A stretch of 64,000 nucleotides of DNA from Urechis unicinctus (lineage: Eukaryota; Annelida; Polychaeta; Xenopneusta; Urechidae). Positions 26,511-45,000 of this stretch are shown here, in pieces. Location: positions 26,381,422-26,445,421 of the forward strand of contig CM067344.1 in assembly GCA_034190875.2 (NCBI GenBank). The letters run 5' to 3'. The notes under the pieces are model-generated. The model did not search any database. It saw nothing but the letters and a program-made list of their open reading frames with translations, and was not told where the DNA came from. Position 1 is the first letter of the stretch. Every line of letters starts with the position of its first letter. Both the position numbers and the translations under genes were made by a program.

Positions 26511-27406
26511 GACATAAAACTCCAATATTATCATTACTTTACTTTTGCTACGAGGTGGAAGCCGAGTGCTAATCCCTTGTACAAAACTGTATATTAGTAT
26601 AGAACTTGTTGTAGCTTTGTTTTTCTGGAGTGGGTAAGGCAAGAGCATGTATTGACGGTTTTATAAGCTTGAATATTCATTAGACTGATACCACGATTTT
26701 TCGATCTGAGGAAAAATAATTGTTTTTTTTGTACTAACATAACTTACAAAGTTTGGAATTACATTGAGCTACAAAATGATGTAAAATTTTGTAACGATCC
26801 GACCATAATTCGAGATACACTTTTTCGATGACCTTGACCTCAGTTTCAGGTCAAGGTCAAAACAAAATATCAGGTATCTGCGCATCACTCAAGGTATTTC
26901 TTTTTAATCAGTGTTATAACAATTAACTGCCTGCTTAAAATGCATCATATGTTATATGTTATATGTTTTAAAAAAATCCAAGAATATTTTGAAAATTGCA
27001 TAACAAAAATTAACAAACAAACCCACTAACCTACAAGCTGCATTGATCAAGTTAAAAAAACATATTGCATTCAGGCAATGCAGAAAAAAACGAGGAAGAG
27101 AATTGACCGAAACAAGAGGGGAAAGCTCTAAAGGATACAAGACAGAAGCTGGATGGAGACAAGACAGGGGTAAGGCAGACACATGGGAGACAAAGACAGC
27201 AAGGATAAAGCTAAGGTGAGGAAATGTAAAGGCAGGACAAAGCAGGCAAAGCAAAGGGTAAGGCGAAACGAGAAGAAAAAGATGGCAAAAGGGGCCAATG
27301 CCGAGACCGCATAAAATTGGCCTGCATACATATTTCCTTCCACAGAGAGTACAATGAAAATCAAATAGGAAATAAGGCATAACAATTTCAAGCAGAAAGT
27401 TTATTC

Positions 27407-27746
27407 TATGTATGTATGTATGTATGTATGTATGTATGTATGTATGTATGTATGTATGTATGTATGTATGTATGTATGTATGTATGTATGTATGTATGTA
27501 TGTATGTATGTGTATGTATGTATGTATGTATGTATGTATGTATGTATGTATGTATGTATGTATGTATGTATGTATGTATGTATGTATGTATGTATGTATG
27601 TATGTATGTATGTATGTATGTATGTGTATGTATGTATGTATGTATGTATGTATGTATGTATGTATGTATGTATGTATGTATGTATGTATGTATGTTGTAT
27701 GTATGTATGTATGTTTGTATGTATGTATGTATGTATGTGTATGTAT
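27407..27746 (+). repeat. (TATG)n microsatellite, about 340 bp
   Basis: TATG repeats with periodic interruptions (27510, 27625, 27694, 27714). Same motif and strand as 16050-16479. Confidence 0.98.
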
Positions 27747-27849
27747 GCGTCGTTTATAGCTCTTTCTTTCTTGCCATTGTTCGTGTTCTGAACAGTAACT
27801 CAAGACCCATGCTCGGTATTCTCCAGTTTAAGTTTGCTGCGTAAAGCGA

Positions 27850-29199
27850 TCCAGTCGCATTTCAGACCAAAACAAAATGCTTGGAAGTTTTAGCGCCTAT
27901 TGATGTTGGGAAAATTGGCAAACATTATAAGATGATTCAATAATACATTTATCAGTAGATATATGGAATATTTTGCAATTGCTACCATTATGCAAACTCT
28001 CAACTTGATAGCTATGAGCGTTTTACTCAATGGTACTGTTAATTTTCAGCAAAGTAATACTTCCACATCAAAACAAAGCGAGCTGATTGACAATAATCTG
28101 CTATCTGTCGGGTATACAGTTAGTAATTTTTTTAATAAATGCGCTTTTAATATATTTGTCAATTAAAATGTATCAAACGTTTGTTAAGGTGTATATTGTA
28201 TGATTAACCAATGTGTGTCAAATGCTTATGCACTGGTTTTAAATATCAGTAATGATATAAACCTTTACTGGAAGAAGAAACTCAAGCAGGAAGAGATGGC
28301 GACTTTGATTGAGAGCTGCTCTAAACTTGATACGGAGGTTGGTGGTGAAACATACAAGTAACCACCAACAGCACATATAAAAACAGTTGTCTGCTTGCGG
28401 ACCTCGTGGTAATCCATGTTTCGTCAGAATATGCCCATTTTGATGGAGACAGCTCGCCGATATGGGTAAATTTACAGTATCCCCGGATCATATCAGTGAG
28501 ACTTCGCATTCACACGTGGCGTCCGTCAATGGTAAGCCATTAAGACACTGTTGATGAGGTAGGTGAGCAGTGGATAGCAATGTGGAATGTGACAGAGAGC
28601 TCATATGGTTCTTCAGGTGCCGAAGATATAAATGGACTGAATAAAAACACCACCCTTCAGCCTCAAAACCGACCCATATTGTCGGCGGATCCCTACTGAA
28701 CTTCACATCAGACGAGGAGAACTCTGGAGTAGAGGGGTGCGTGTATCCTCCTTCCCTGTTACTCCATGGATACACAGTGTAGATGGATCTAACTTGCTTA
28801 TTATTAATAGGTGGGCCTATTATTCGGGGCTGTGTGGGATTATGCCATTGTAACAATGCTACCTGTTCAAAATCTGCTCATCATCGGGCGAAAACTAAGA
28901 CGGACAACAAGATCTTATTATTTTAACTACTTTAATATAGGATTTTTTCAAGGACTTGGGATTTAGGATGTGAGTCATCGCGTAGTGGTGAGGAAAGGAG
29001 AATGTACGCGCCGACTTCATCTGTTCCAATGTTTCATCAGGTCGCAGTATCTTACCTCCTATGCGGCAGTTACCATTGGCTGCGAGTGTTTCATCGCTCC
29101 CTCTGTTCTAAAACAGCTGACAAGAGATGGTCAGAAGCAAGAGAGTTACTCCTTGCTGCATTAATTATTAGATTGATTGACGCTATGACTGGAATATTA
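27850..29199. other. Intergenic; one 122-codon minus-strand frame, unrecognised
   Basis: The frame at 28488-28856 (minus) is the longest. Its translation has no recognisable domain. A segment at 28808-28865 recurs at 29805-29862 on the far side of the MITE-like element. Otherwise nothing to report. Confidence 0.4.
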
Positions 29200-29803
29200 A
29201 GGCCCGGTCACAACCCACCGTACGTGTTTTTAGTCCGTACGTTTTTTGGGGAGGCCACGGCCGCCACGTTTTTCTGAAAACGTGGGGAGGGAGTGGCAAG
29301 AGCAAGGAGAGAGTACGTCAACGCACGTCACTCAAACGGTTGCGCAAGGTGTAAGTACGTGGCCCGCCGTGAGCGGTTGCGTGCGTCGTACGTTGCACAC
29401 GTGGTGAGTGAGCTGTACGTGCTTACAACTTGTTTACAACGTACGATCTCCGTGCGATTGCCACGTTATCGTACGGATGCCGTACTTACACGTGCTGCTC
29501 ACGTACGGTGTCCTTACTCACTCGCATGTTGTAAGTGCGTGGAAGTGCGATGAACGTGAGTTTTTCCGCCCAATGTCGGGTGCGTGTGTGGGGGGGGGGG
29601 GGGGTATTTAGAACGACCTTCGGAGGTTCTCCAGAAGTCCCAGCTGCGAAAGTTCTTCACGCACTAAAAATGTTACGGCGTGTCTGCGTGGTTCTAAATC
29701 CGTACTGAGGCGGTACTCACCACGTACGGATTGCCAAATTTTGCCCACGTTTTTGAAAGTAGACAGCACGCTCTTGCAAGTACGGCGGGTTGGGACCACG
29801 GCA
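29200..29803. mobile_element. MITE-like element, CGTA-rich, about 600 bp
   Basis: It starts GGCCCGGTCACAACCCACCG and ends, reversed, GCCGTGGTCCCAACCCGCCG, giving imperfect terminal inverted repeats of about 25 bp. The body is strikingly rich in CGTAC/ACGT words and CpG compared with its AT-rich flanks, and contains a G15 run. No transposase frame. A non-autonomous DNA transposon is the simplest reading. No clear target-site duplication. Confidence 0.6.
29590..29604 (+). repeat. G15 homopolymer inside the MITE-like element
   Basis: Fifteen consecutive G bases following TGTGT. Confidence 0.9.
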
Positions 29804-30199
29804 AGGTGGACCAATTATTCATGGCTGTGAGGGATTATGCCAATATAACAATGGTACATACTTAAAAATCACAGCTTACCTGGACCAAGGACTTGCACCT
29901 CGCTTGGACTGAATTCGTTACTTTTTGCAATTACCACAAGTCCAGTCATATCCGATATATAGAAAGAGTTCACAAACTTGACACTGTTTAGATGTGCACC
30001 TCACAGGGTAGCCACCTACTACTCTCAAATATACCCACAACATCATTTTTCTGTCATTTTGTAGGTGTTATGAATGCACCTATTTGTTTCAAAAAACCAC
30101 CATTGATCAACCCCAAATTAACTATCTCTATAACTAACAATATCTGCGTTTTTGAAATAAAGCAAGGTTCACATATATATTTAATTCACATGGTAGACA

Positions 30200-30205
30200 T
30201 TTATT
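30200..30205 (-). terminator. Polyadenylation signal of ELAC2
   Basis: Minus-strand AATAAA (plus TTTATT) 45 bp beyond the ELAC2 stop codon. Confidence 0.5.
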
Positions 30206-30249
30206 TCATTTATGAGGAGGAACACAACAATATGCATTTAGAAATGATG

Positions 30250-37301
<7,052 letters not shown>

Positions 37302-37682
37302 CGCCCAATTCTACTCAAGTGTTTTTCTCTGAAATGGCCATATTAAATGAAACAATTGAAATGAACGAAAACAATCCAAATTACGTTTCAACGTCAACTG
37401 ACCCTCAATGCAACAACAATACCACATGTGCCAATATACATACAATAAGCTATCACTGTATAGGTTTTTATCCCGATGTTATGTTCGTTTCTCTGTGGCA
37501 TTCATTCAAACAAATGACTTCACGAGGCCTTAGATAATATACTGCGCACGGATAATCCAATCCTAAGCTTACACCCGCCATGTCATATATTGAAGCAGAA
37601 TTACACTTTTATGAATCGGTTGTTAGAGTTGGGGGTCTTACATATGTAGGACTCATCTATATCGTGATTATTGAAGACAACA
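37302..37682. promoter_or_regulatory. Shared divergent promoter region ELAC2/MRPS22
   Basis: 381 bp separate the two start codons on opposite strands, with no room for independent long promoters. A CCAAT element (ATCCAATCC) lies near 37556. The region is not CpG-rich. Transcription start sites cannot be read from sequence. Confidence 0.5.
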
Positions 37683-40042
37683 ATGGCGGCGTCCTTGGAA
37701 AGAAATGCTGTTGGATTTGTGAAGCGGTTACTTAATATATCCTCTGTACAGCATGCTCCTAGAATATTAGCATCTGGTAGCATACATTTTTCCCCATTTC
37801 TATATGTAGTTTCGTATATGTGCAAACTGACAGCCAGCCCATCTCAAGGATTGGTACGTTGTCCGTGACTCCTCACCCCTCACTGAGTCTGAGACCGGGG
37901 CCTTAGCCTTAGCCTTAGGCTTAGGAGTTAGGCAAGCCAGTGCCAATATTGGCAATAGTGGACGTAATGGGTCTCTAGATTGGTGGTGGTTGTGTTTTGT
38001 ATATCCATGAATAAGTATTAGTAGATGATTTCTAGAGCCACGTTAGCTAAGAAGCAACAATTTGATTAGCCCCGGTTGACAGTGATATTTTCATGGACCA
38101 GACGTCCTTTAGCCTGTAGGGTGTAGAGTGTAGGGCTGCAATATGATATGTCGCAGACGATATTTTATTATCTTATTGTGTGCACTATTGATTATGATGA
38201 ATCTTGTGGTTTTATTTTTTTAAACATAAATTTTCATGTTTTCTTCCCAGATACTGCAAGTTCGGTGAATGCAACCCATGAAGGAGAAGCTGATGTGCTA
38301 TTTGTGCAGCCTCAGGTTCAAGAGCTGTTGAAGAAGCTGACTGGATTCGACTTGGATAAGATCTTCGAGCCCAAATTAAAAGATGTCAGAAGACCAAAAT
38401 ATAAGCTTGTCACAGAGAGACAAATAAGAGAGGTGAGGATATCTCAATCTCCTTGCATAAATTTATATAAGTGTTTATTCCATTTCTAGCCCATCAAATA
38501 AATTGTAATTTATTCATAACAAATTTCACCCCACCCAGTTGCAAGGAAAAGCAGTTATCCGTGGCGAGAAGAAGCTGCAAATGCCTCCTGTTTTACCCCC
38601 AGCAAAACAAGAAGTGACAAATACCATCTCAAATGACCCTGAAATTGCAAACTTTGATATTGAAAAAGAAAACACCAATTACGTATTCACAGATATCTCC
38701 TATGGTATTCCTGACCAGGTAAATAAAAAAATAATATATCTTGTTGCTATCTAGATTATTAAACACAATAGTCATCATCTGTCATAATGTGTAACATGTT
38801 TGACAATTGCCTATGTGTAACGTGACCCTCTTGCTCATCATAGGAAAGATGTATTGTAGTTCGCAACCAAGAGGGTACATTGCGTGATGCTGATTATCAA
38901 GAGCGGAATCGGATACTCCAGGTTTACTTCCCCAAACCAGGCAGAATGTACAAGACTCCTCAAATGTTTCTAGAACAGAACTTGGAAGTAGGTATCTTAT
39001 TATTCTTAACTTTGTATTTTGATTTAGCATTCTGTCAAATGAAATGGAATGATGAGATGGTATATATAATACTGTATGGAATTTTGTTTTTCAGGAAAGG
39101 CTGTCTGAGGGCAAGTACAATTATGTATTGGATAGGGCCTGTGTGCAATATGAACCTGATGACCCAGAATATCAAAGGGTAAAAATTCTCTACCTCTATT
39201 TATATCTTATCCTTTTTCTGTCCAACTTTTAGCATTGTTGATTCAAATTAACTTTAAATTTACAGAACTGAGTATTGAGAGTTATGCGTAATGTTTTTGT
39301 AATGCACATTCAGTATCTGAAAGTTGACTTACACTGGAATTTTACTCCTGTCAGTGAAAATAGACTTATCATTAGAGAAACCCTATCATTTGAAACTGTG
39401 CCTTTGAACCTATGTATTACAGGTTGTTCAGCGTACGTATGAGCATTTGGCAGAAGCTGGCCAGTTTGACCTGCTCCATTCGACCCGCCATTATGGACCA
39501 ATGGCATTCTATCTTGCAAGGATGAAGCGTATTGATCCATTAGTAATACACACTCTTACCAAAAACCAGTGAGTTTTGATTCAATGGGGGATTGGTCAGT
39601 CAATGGGACTATATTATTTACTGACACAAAGTTAACAAGGGTTAATTAAGTGCATGTAATTGAATGTGTGAAGAGTTGATGATGCTGCCAATACTGTTCT
39701 TCTCTACAACATCTTACACCCCTTGTCCACCTGTGCGCAAAGTGCTGCTCAACAACCTGATGCTAAATCCTCACAACACATCATGGTAATGTCCTGTTTC
39801 ATTCCACCAATTTATACAAAATGTCCTTCATAATTGATCGTTATTAGCTTCACATGCTCTTTAATTATTGTCAAGCAATGTGTCTAGTATATTATTATGC
39901 TTATGATAATTTTACGCAGCTGTGTGTCCTCATGTTGCAGTGGTATGCTGAGCATGAATCCAAACAATCTGCTATAATTGAGTTGGCATTGCAAGCTGCC
40001 ATGGATGCCACCAGCCATGTGCAACAAACCATGTCTTCATGA
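37683..40042 (+). CDS. MRPS22: Mitochondrial small-subunit ribosomal protein mS22
   Basis: A mitochondria-specific component of the 28S/small mitoribosomal subunit. Eight exons join in frame to 347 codons (human 360): 37683-37776, 38251-38432, 38539-38718, 38844-38987, 39095-39178, 39423-39568, 39674-39785, 39941-40042. Diagnostic segments are LKMPPVL-like LQMPPVLPP, NYVFTDISYGIP, VYFPKPGR, YDLL-like FDLLHSTRHYG, and VDDAANTVLLYNILHPL in exon 7. The N-terminus starts MAASLERNAVGFVKRLL, an Arg/Lys-containing amphipathic presequence. The exon 1 end at 37776 is chosen because its phase fits exon 2; the open frame runs further, so that boundary is less certain than the others. Divergent partner: ELAC2. 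Confidence 0.93.
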
Positions 40043-40088
40043 ATTTAACCTAACAAACCAAGTCAATATTGTGAAAATGCATTGTCAA

Positions 40089-40094
40089 AATAAA
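40089..40094 (+). terminator. Polyadenylation signal of MRPS22
   Basis: AATAAA 47 bp after the stop codon. Confidence 0.7.
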
Positions 40095-40099
40095 ATATT

Positions 40100-41800
40100 T
40101 AGCAAGAATATATATATGTTTGTCCTGTCATGTCTAATGCAGTATTACATATTCAACCATAATCTCAGGGTAGCAGCAAGTTCTACAGATTGTTACAATT
40201 CCGATGTTGATATGTAATTAGAAGATTGTAGTTTAGTATATTGATAACCCATTACGGGTTTTGCGCCTGCCGAAAATTAAATTAAATAATTTTCGAAGTA
40301 TAGTTTTCTGGGTTTTGTCATTTTTCTTCGTTCCGGTTTCCAAGTTCCTATTTTCTAATGACCGAGTTCCCGTTTTGCAGGAACCCATCATGGCGGGTGC
40401 CTTCGACACTTGCCGCTCCGCGATCGGTAATGTCCGCCGTTATCCTTGTATTCCCATTGATTTAGTGTGGGGAAAAATTTTCAGGGTTTTTTGAAACAGG
40501 CCACTTTCATCCCTGCGGCAGAACTTTCAACTTAGCATATTACAAGTGGTAGAATCCAAAGGAAATAATAATGTATTAAAAACTGTTATCCAGTCTTCAG
40601 ATGATATACCATTGGCCAAATTTACCACATAGCTTGGTTTTGTTGGGATGTTTTTTTCCCCAAATGAATCACTGTCTTGCTGTGAAAATTGGATCTTCCT
40701 AGATTTAAGCTATTTATCAATTTAATCTGCTTTGAAAACTGACATTGGGAGGTGGACACTGTCGGCTAAGAAGCTCGGTCTACACATGATCAATTACCAA
40801 GATACAATGGATATTGGTAGGACGTGCATCCCTTTTGAAAAAAACTTTCTTAAAACTGTTGTGGAAGCCAAATGAATGTATCAACCGATCAATGCACTTG
40901 CATACTTGATGCATACACATTTATGTGTTCATAATGTTGGAAATCATAACGTTCATGTCATGAGCGGCCTTGAGATGAAAACGGAACAATCACGCAAGGC
41001 CTTGAATCATGCAACCACTGTTTCCAGGGAATTAAGCGGGAGGGTTTCGAGTCGATTTTAACATCAATCGGATCATTGTTGTTACATAAATGACAATGAG
41101 CTTTGTAAAGTCATATGCTACCTAAGTAAAATTAGCTCTCAATACATCTGCAATAGGAAATGATCTGATTAACGTGACGTAAATTAAGTTGGCGGTTAGT
41201 ATCGTGTTTGGCCAAAGCGAGTGATTATAAGTACTTGGCCCTTGTAATTAAGGTGCAAATTATCAAATACATGAAAAGCATAAGTTTCGGCCATATATGC
41301 TTGCATATGATTTACAGTAAAAATAAAATATATCTGTTATTTGCGTATCGCTAGTGGTGTATAAGAGTACTGCCGTCTTGTGGTCGTTTTATCATGCTTT
41401 CAATATATATATATATGTTTTAAAATGTTAAAAACTTACAGACCCTCGTTTTATACGAATTGTGTCCAGCTTGAAGAGCCTGAATTCAAAACTGTCGCAG
41501 TCATACATATTCTGATAATCAGGCGAAAACAAGAATATGACTAAAAGCCATACACATAAACAATATCATATGATTTCGCCCAAACTTCATTATATGCTAT
41601 TTTTGAAGGAGACATTCATATCACAATACACAACTTGCCATGCTTCAACAGAGAGATGGTACGTACAACTAGGTCGCCGTCAGAGCTTGATTATGAATTT
41701 TATTCCATTAACTCCCAGAATTTTATGATTATAATTTCGAACGCAGATTAGTATAAGGTTGCATAAGCATGGATTGGTGCTCGAAGTTATGTTTTGATTT
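40100..41800. other. Intergenic between MRPS22 and UBR5
   Basis: No gene recognised. At 40381-40429 a short segment with acceptor-like and donor-like ends (TTTTGCAG before, GTAATG after) contains ATGGCGGGTGCC; it might be an alternative first exon of the downstream gene, but nothing confirms it. Confidence 0.35.
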
Positions 41801-41829
41801 TCGGATTTTATTCCATACATTAAAAGTAC

Positions 41830-42050
41830 AAAGGCGGCGTGGCGTTTCGAGAGATTTCGAAGGGCGCGAACATCTGTGGTTTTGGAGCATTGCGCCACCG
41901 TGCGGGCGCATTAGCGCCGGAAGACGGGTTATAATCATGGTGGAAAACATACAACGGTGTTGAACTCATGATCCAAACCAATTAGTCAAATGTTTCAATA
42001 CAGCAAAAGGGTGCTGATAGTTATAGATTTATGAAGCACACTACGTAACA
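41830..42050 (+). promoter_or_regulatory. Probable UBR5 promoter and 5' leader, with two short upstream ORFs
   Basis: A CpG-rich island with GCGC words and an ETS-type CCGGAAG (about 41919-41925) precedes the UBR5 start exon. Two small upstream ORFs follow: ATG at about 41938 (8 codons plus stop) and ATG at 42031 (MKHTT, stop at 42046-42048), the latter ending two bases before the UBR5 start codon. Whether both lie in the transcript is unknown. Confidence 0.45.
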
Positions 42051-45000
42051 ATGACTTCTCTCAATATTTTGGTGCACCCTTTACAGGGAACGGACGATAG
42101 TTTCAATGCTAGGTAAGACTTCTTTTTGTCAACGCACGGTCTGCGGACCATTTATGGTTTTGCCTGAGACCCGGCGTTGGTGGGTGTACTTGGCCTAAGT
42201 ATACCAAGACTTGGGAGTTAGATATTGAATCGTTTTTCGATATATTTTGTATAGAGTTTGTAGTCATCTGTTTTATTTGATAGGGTGATCATACTACAGA
42301 TAACAGCTACTCGGTGAAGCCTAGGAATATGTAACGCTTGACGTACATCGTGCGTTAATAAGTTACGACTTAAGTCTTAACACGACGGCAGAACACCAGA
42401 AGTCGAGAAATATGCTGTGCAAAAATGTTGAAACACCATATCATAGTTATAACAATAAGGGCAGATTGTTGAATTAGGTATTATTTCAGGTAACATCATC
42501 CAAGAATTTAAGTGGCACTTTAGACTCATGAAGTTGCCATTGATTGCCTTTAGCGATGTTCAAGAAAGGGTATTAGCCAGAGACCTGTCCATTGGGGACA
42601 ATGTCTTTGACTATGTTTTGTTTTAGCAAAATGTGCCAAAACATTTTGCAGCTATTGTGCATAAGGCTTGTGCAAGTCACAATCGTGATAAGGGTTTTGT
42701 GAAAGAAAAGCTCTGTGGCATAAACTTTTGTCCTGCGCGGAGCTTCCTGCCTTGGTCCAAGCGTTTCATGCTTCATGTCAGCTTAACTTAGTAAACTTGC
42801 AAGTGTAAATATATGTATATATATATATATATATATATTATATATTTATGCATATATATCAGGGGTGGAAACTAACTTTTTCAGCTACCGGCCAACCGGG
42901 CCGGTTCATGTAAAAAGTCACCGGCCGGGCTATAAACCTACCCGCCCAAAAAATGTGTAAGGACTTTTTGATCCCTGAGTGTCAAATTTATTTGAATAAA
43001 AACGCATATACACATTATTCCCCCAAAAAAACTGCTCATACAAAAACCTAAATAAACAAATCACAGATAAGAGGTTCTTTAGCTCTTCCCTTGGCGAGTT
43101 CTTGGAGCCTTTCAAGAGCGACACACACAATGGAAGTGTCATCTTCCTCACCATCACTCTCCTCATCAGTGTTTCCTTTCCCCTCCATGAACATGACTCG
43201 CTTCTTTCTGGGGCCACCGTAACTCAATGGCCCATGATGGATCATAGCTATCAATGTCTGATTGAAGCATTATTGTCATTAGGTTATATAGGGTGGTTGT
43301 ACTGAGGCTGAACCGCCACTCACTCTTGATAAGCCCCATTGAGCTGAAACCACGCTCCACATTCTGCAGTAGAGTCAGGGAGAGTTAGGAGAAGATCCAC
43401 CAAGAGGATTAGGTTTACACATTCTTCACCTTACTCTCTGCTCATGTGGAGCCAGATGTTCATGGCCCTGTGATCGTTTATGTTCTTTTGATGCTTTCGA
43501 GCTTGAAATTTCCAGTGTCCTTGTTAAAAAGACCTTTACTTTGCTCTACTCCTAATCAAGATATATACTAATTTTTGTCCAAGCAGCCATTTTAGACTTA
43601 GAGTCTAATCTATTACATAATGTACTATCATATGAAGGTGTCAGCTTTAATATACGTTAACTTACATCAACAGATCAGTTAATGTCACTTTTCTAACCAG
43701 AACATGTTAAGGCCTTGATACAGGACCTTTCTGCTGCTGTTGGTCTCTTACACTTGTAAAACCACTGTGTATGTTGCCGTGTGCATTTCAGACTGCGTGA
43801 GATGGCAGAGCGGGTCAGCTGTGGAGGGCTGCCAGCTTCCCCAGCCCTGCAGCATTTGAGGAGTTTACCTGTCAAAGACTTGGTTGTTGGACCCAATCAC
43901 ATAGCTGCCCTACTACAGGTTTGTTGATACTGACAGATGGTATAGTAAATCTGAGTACAATCTGTTTTAGGGGGATTTATTGTGATATAAACTGATATGA
44001 GTGTCTAGTTGAATGGATTTTGTTCTGTGTTTTACAGGATGGCAGAATATGTCGCTTGTTTTACAACGTAGTTGGCGATCGTCTCGATTTAAATGCCAAA
44101 TCTGAACCAAAAACGTAAGAATTGTTGTTTTTCAAAATTTCTTATTGGCATGTTTACTAACACATTTCAGGCTTGTTTTTATTTTAGATCCAATTCAAAG
44201 ATTTTTCTAGTGATTCCAATATCTGTTGATACTGGTAAGCTGTCTCTTGTGTAAAGTTAGAGTTTATCACACAAATTTGTCTCTTGTCATCAAGTTAAAT
44301 TGTGGGACAAAAGCTTTGTTCCATGTTACGCTAATGCGCATACAAAAAACACATTTGATATTCTTGTTAAACTTTGGCTGGTCTCATCAGGTTACTTGCC
44401 CATGCTGTGAGTGGACCTGCCAAATGTGTGAATTACACTCCCCTTTCATTCATACCTGTGCTTGTCCCTCAAATATCATCACTTCCATTTTTTTATTAGA
44501 TCTTATCTTGAAATTTCTGATGAAATGAAGGAATGTGCAGCATAGTTGTCAGGGGGAAATTTGCAAGGGCACACTGAAAATGATCATAGGTCTCGATAGC
44601 GTATTGGCTGTATGTAGATGTAAATAAGGGAAGTAAAGATATGTAAATATACCGTTTAACTCAGTTGATAAAATGACACAACAGTTCACTCTATATCACT
44701 GGCTGTCCAAAGGGTCGCCGTTGAATGAGTGATTTGGACTGAGAGATGTATCATGGTGATCTGAATGCTGGTCTTTTTACTGAAGCAAATGACTCTATTC
44801 ATTACAATATTGCCTGATGATGTTGTCATGTGTTTTAATGCAGCAAAATGCTGCTCATCACAGGCTTGTCAACCAGATTTACATGATGTTATTTGTTGTA
44901 AGGGTCAAATCATGCATTGGCTCAATTAAGTGGATCTGTTGTAATTGGTCTCTCGTCTTGGCCTCGTAGGCTGTTCTCTTAGGTTCCTTCGCTGCATGTT

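Noticed and set aside
26952-27803. 283-codon minus-strand frame
   Set aside because: Its middle is the second TATG tract; the hydrophobic C-terminal part reads antisense of a purine-rich stretch and matches no family I know.
37891-37925. Telomere-like CTTAGC/CTTAGG repeats
   Set aside because: Only four or five degenerate units inside the first MRPS22 intron; not an interstitial telomere array.
41769-41963. 64-codon frame before UBR5
   Set aside because: Overlaps the CpG-rich promoter-like region; composition follows GC content and there is no family match.
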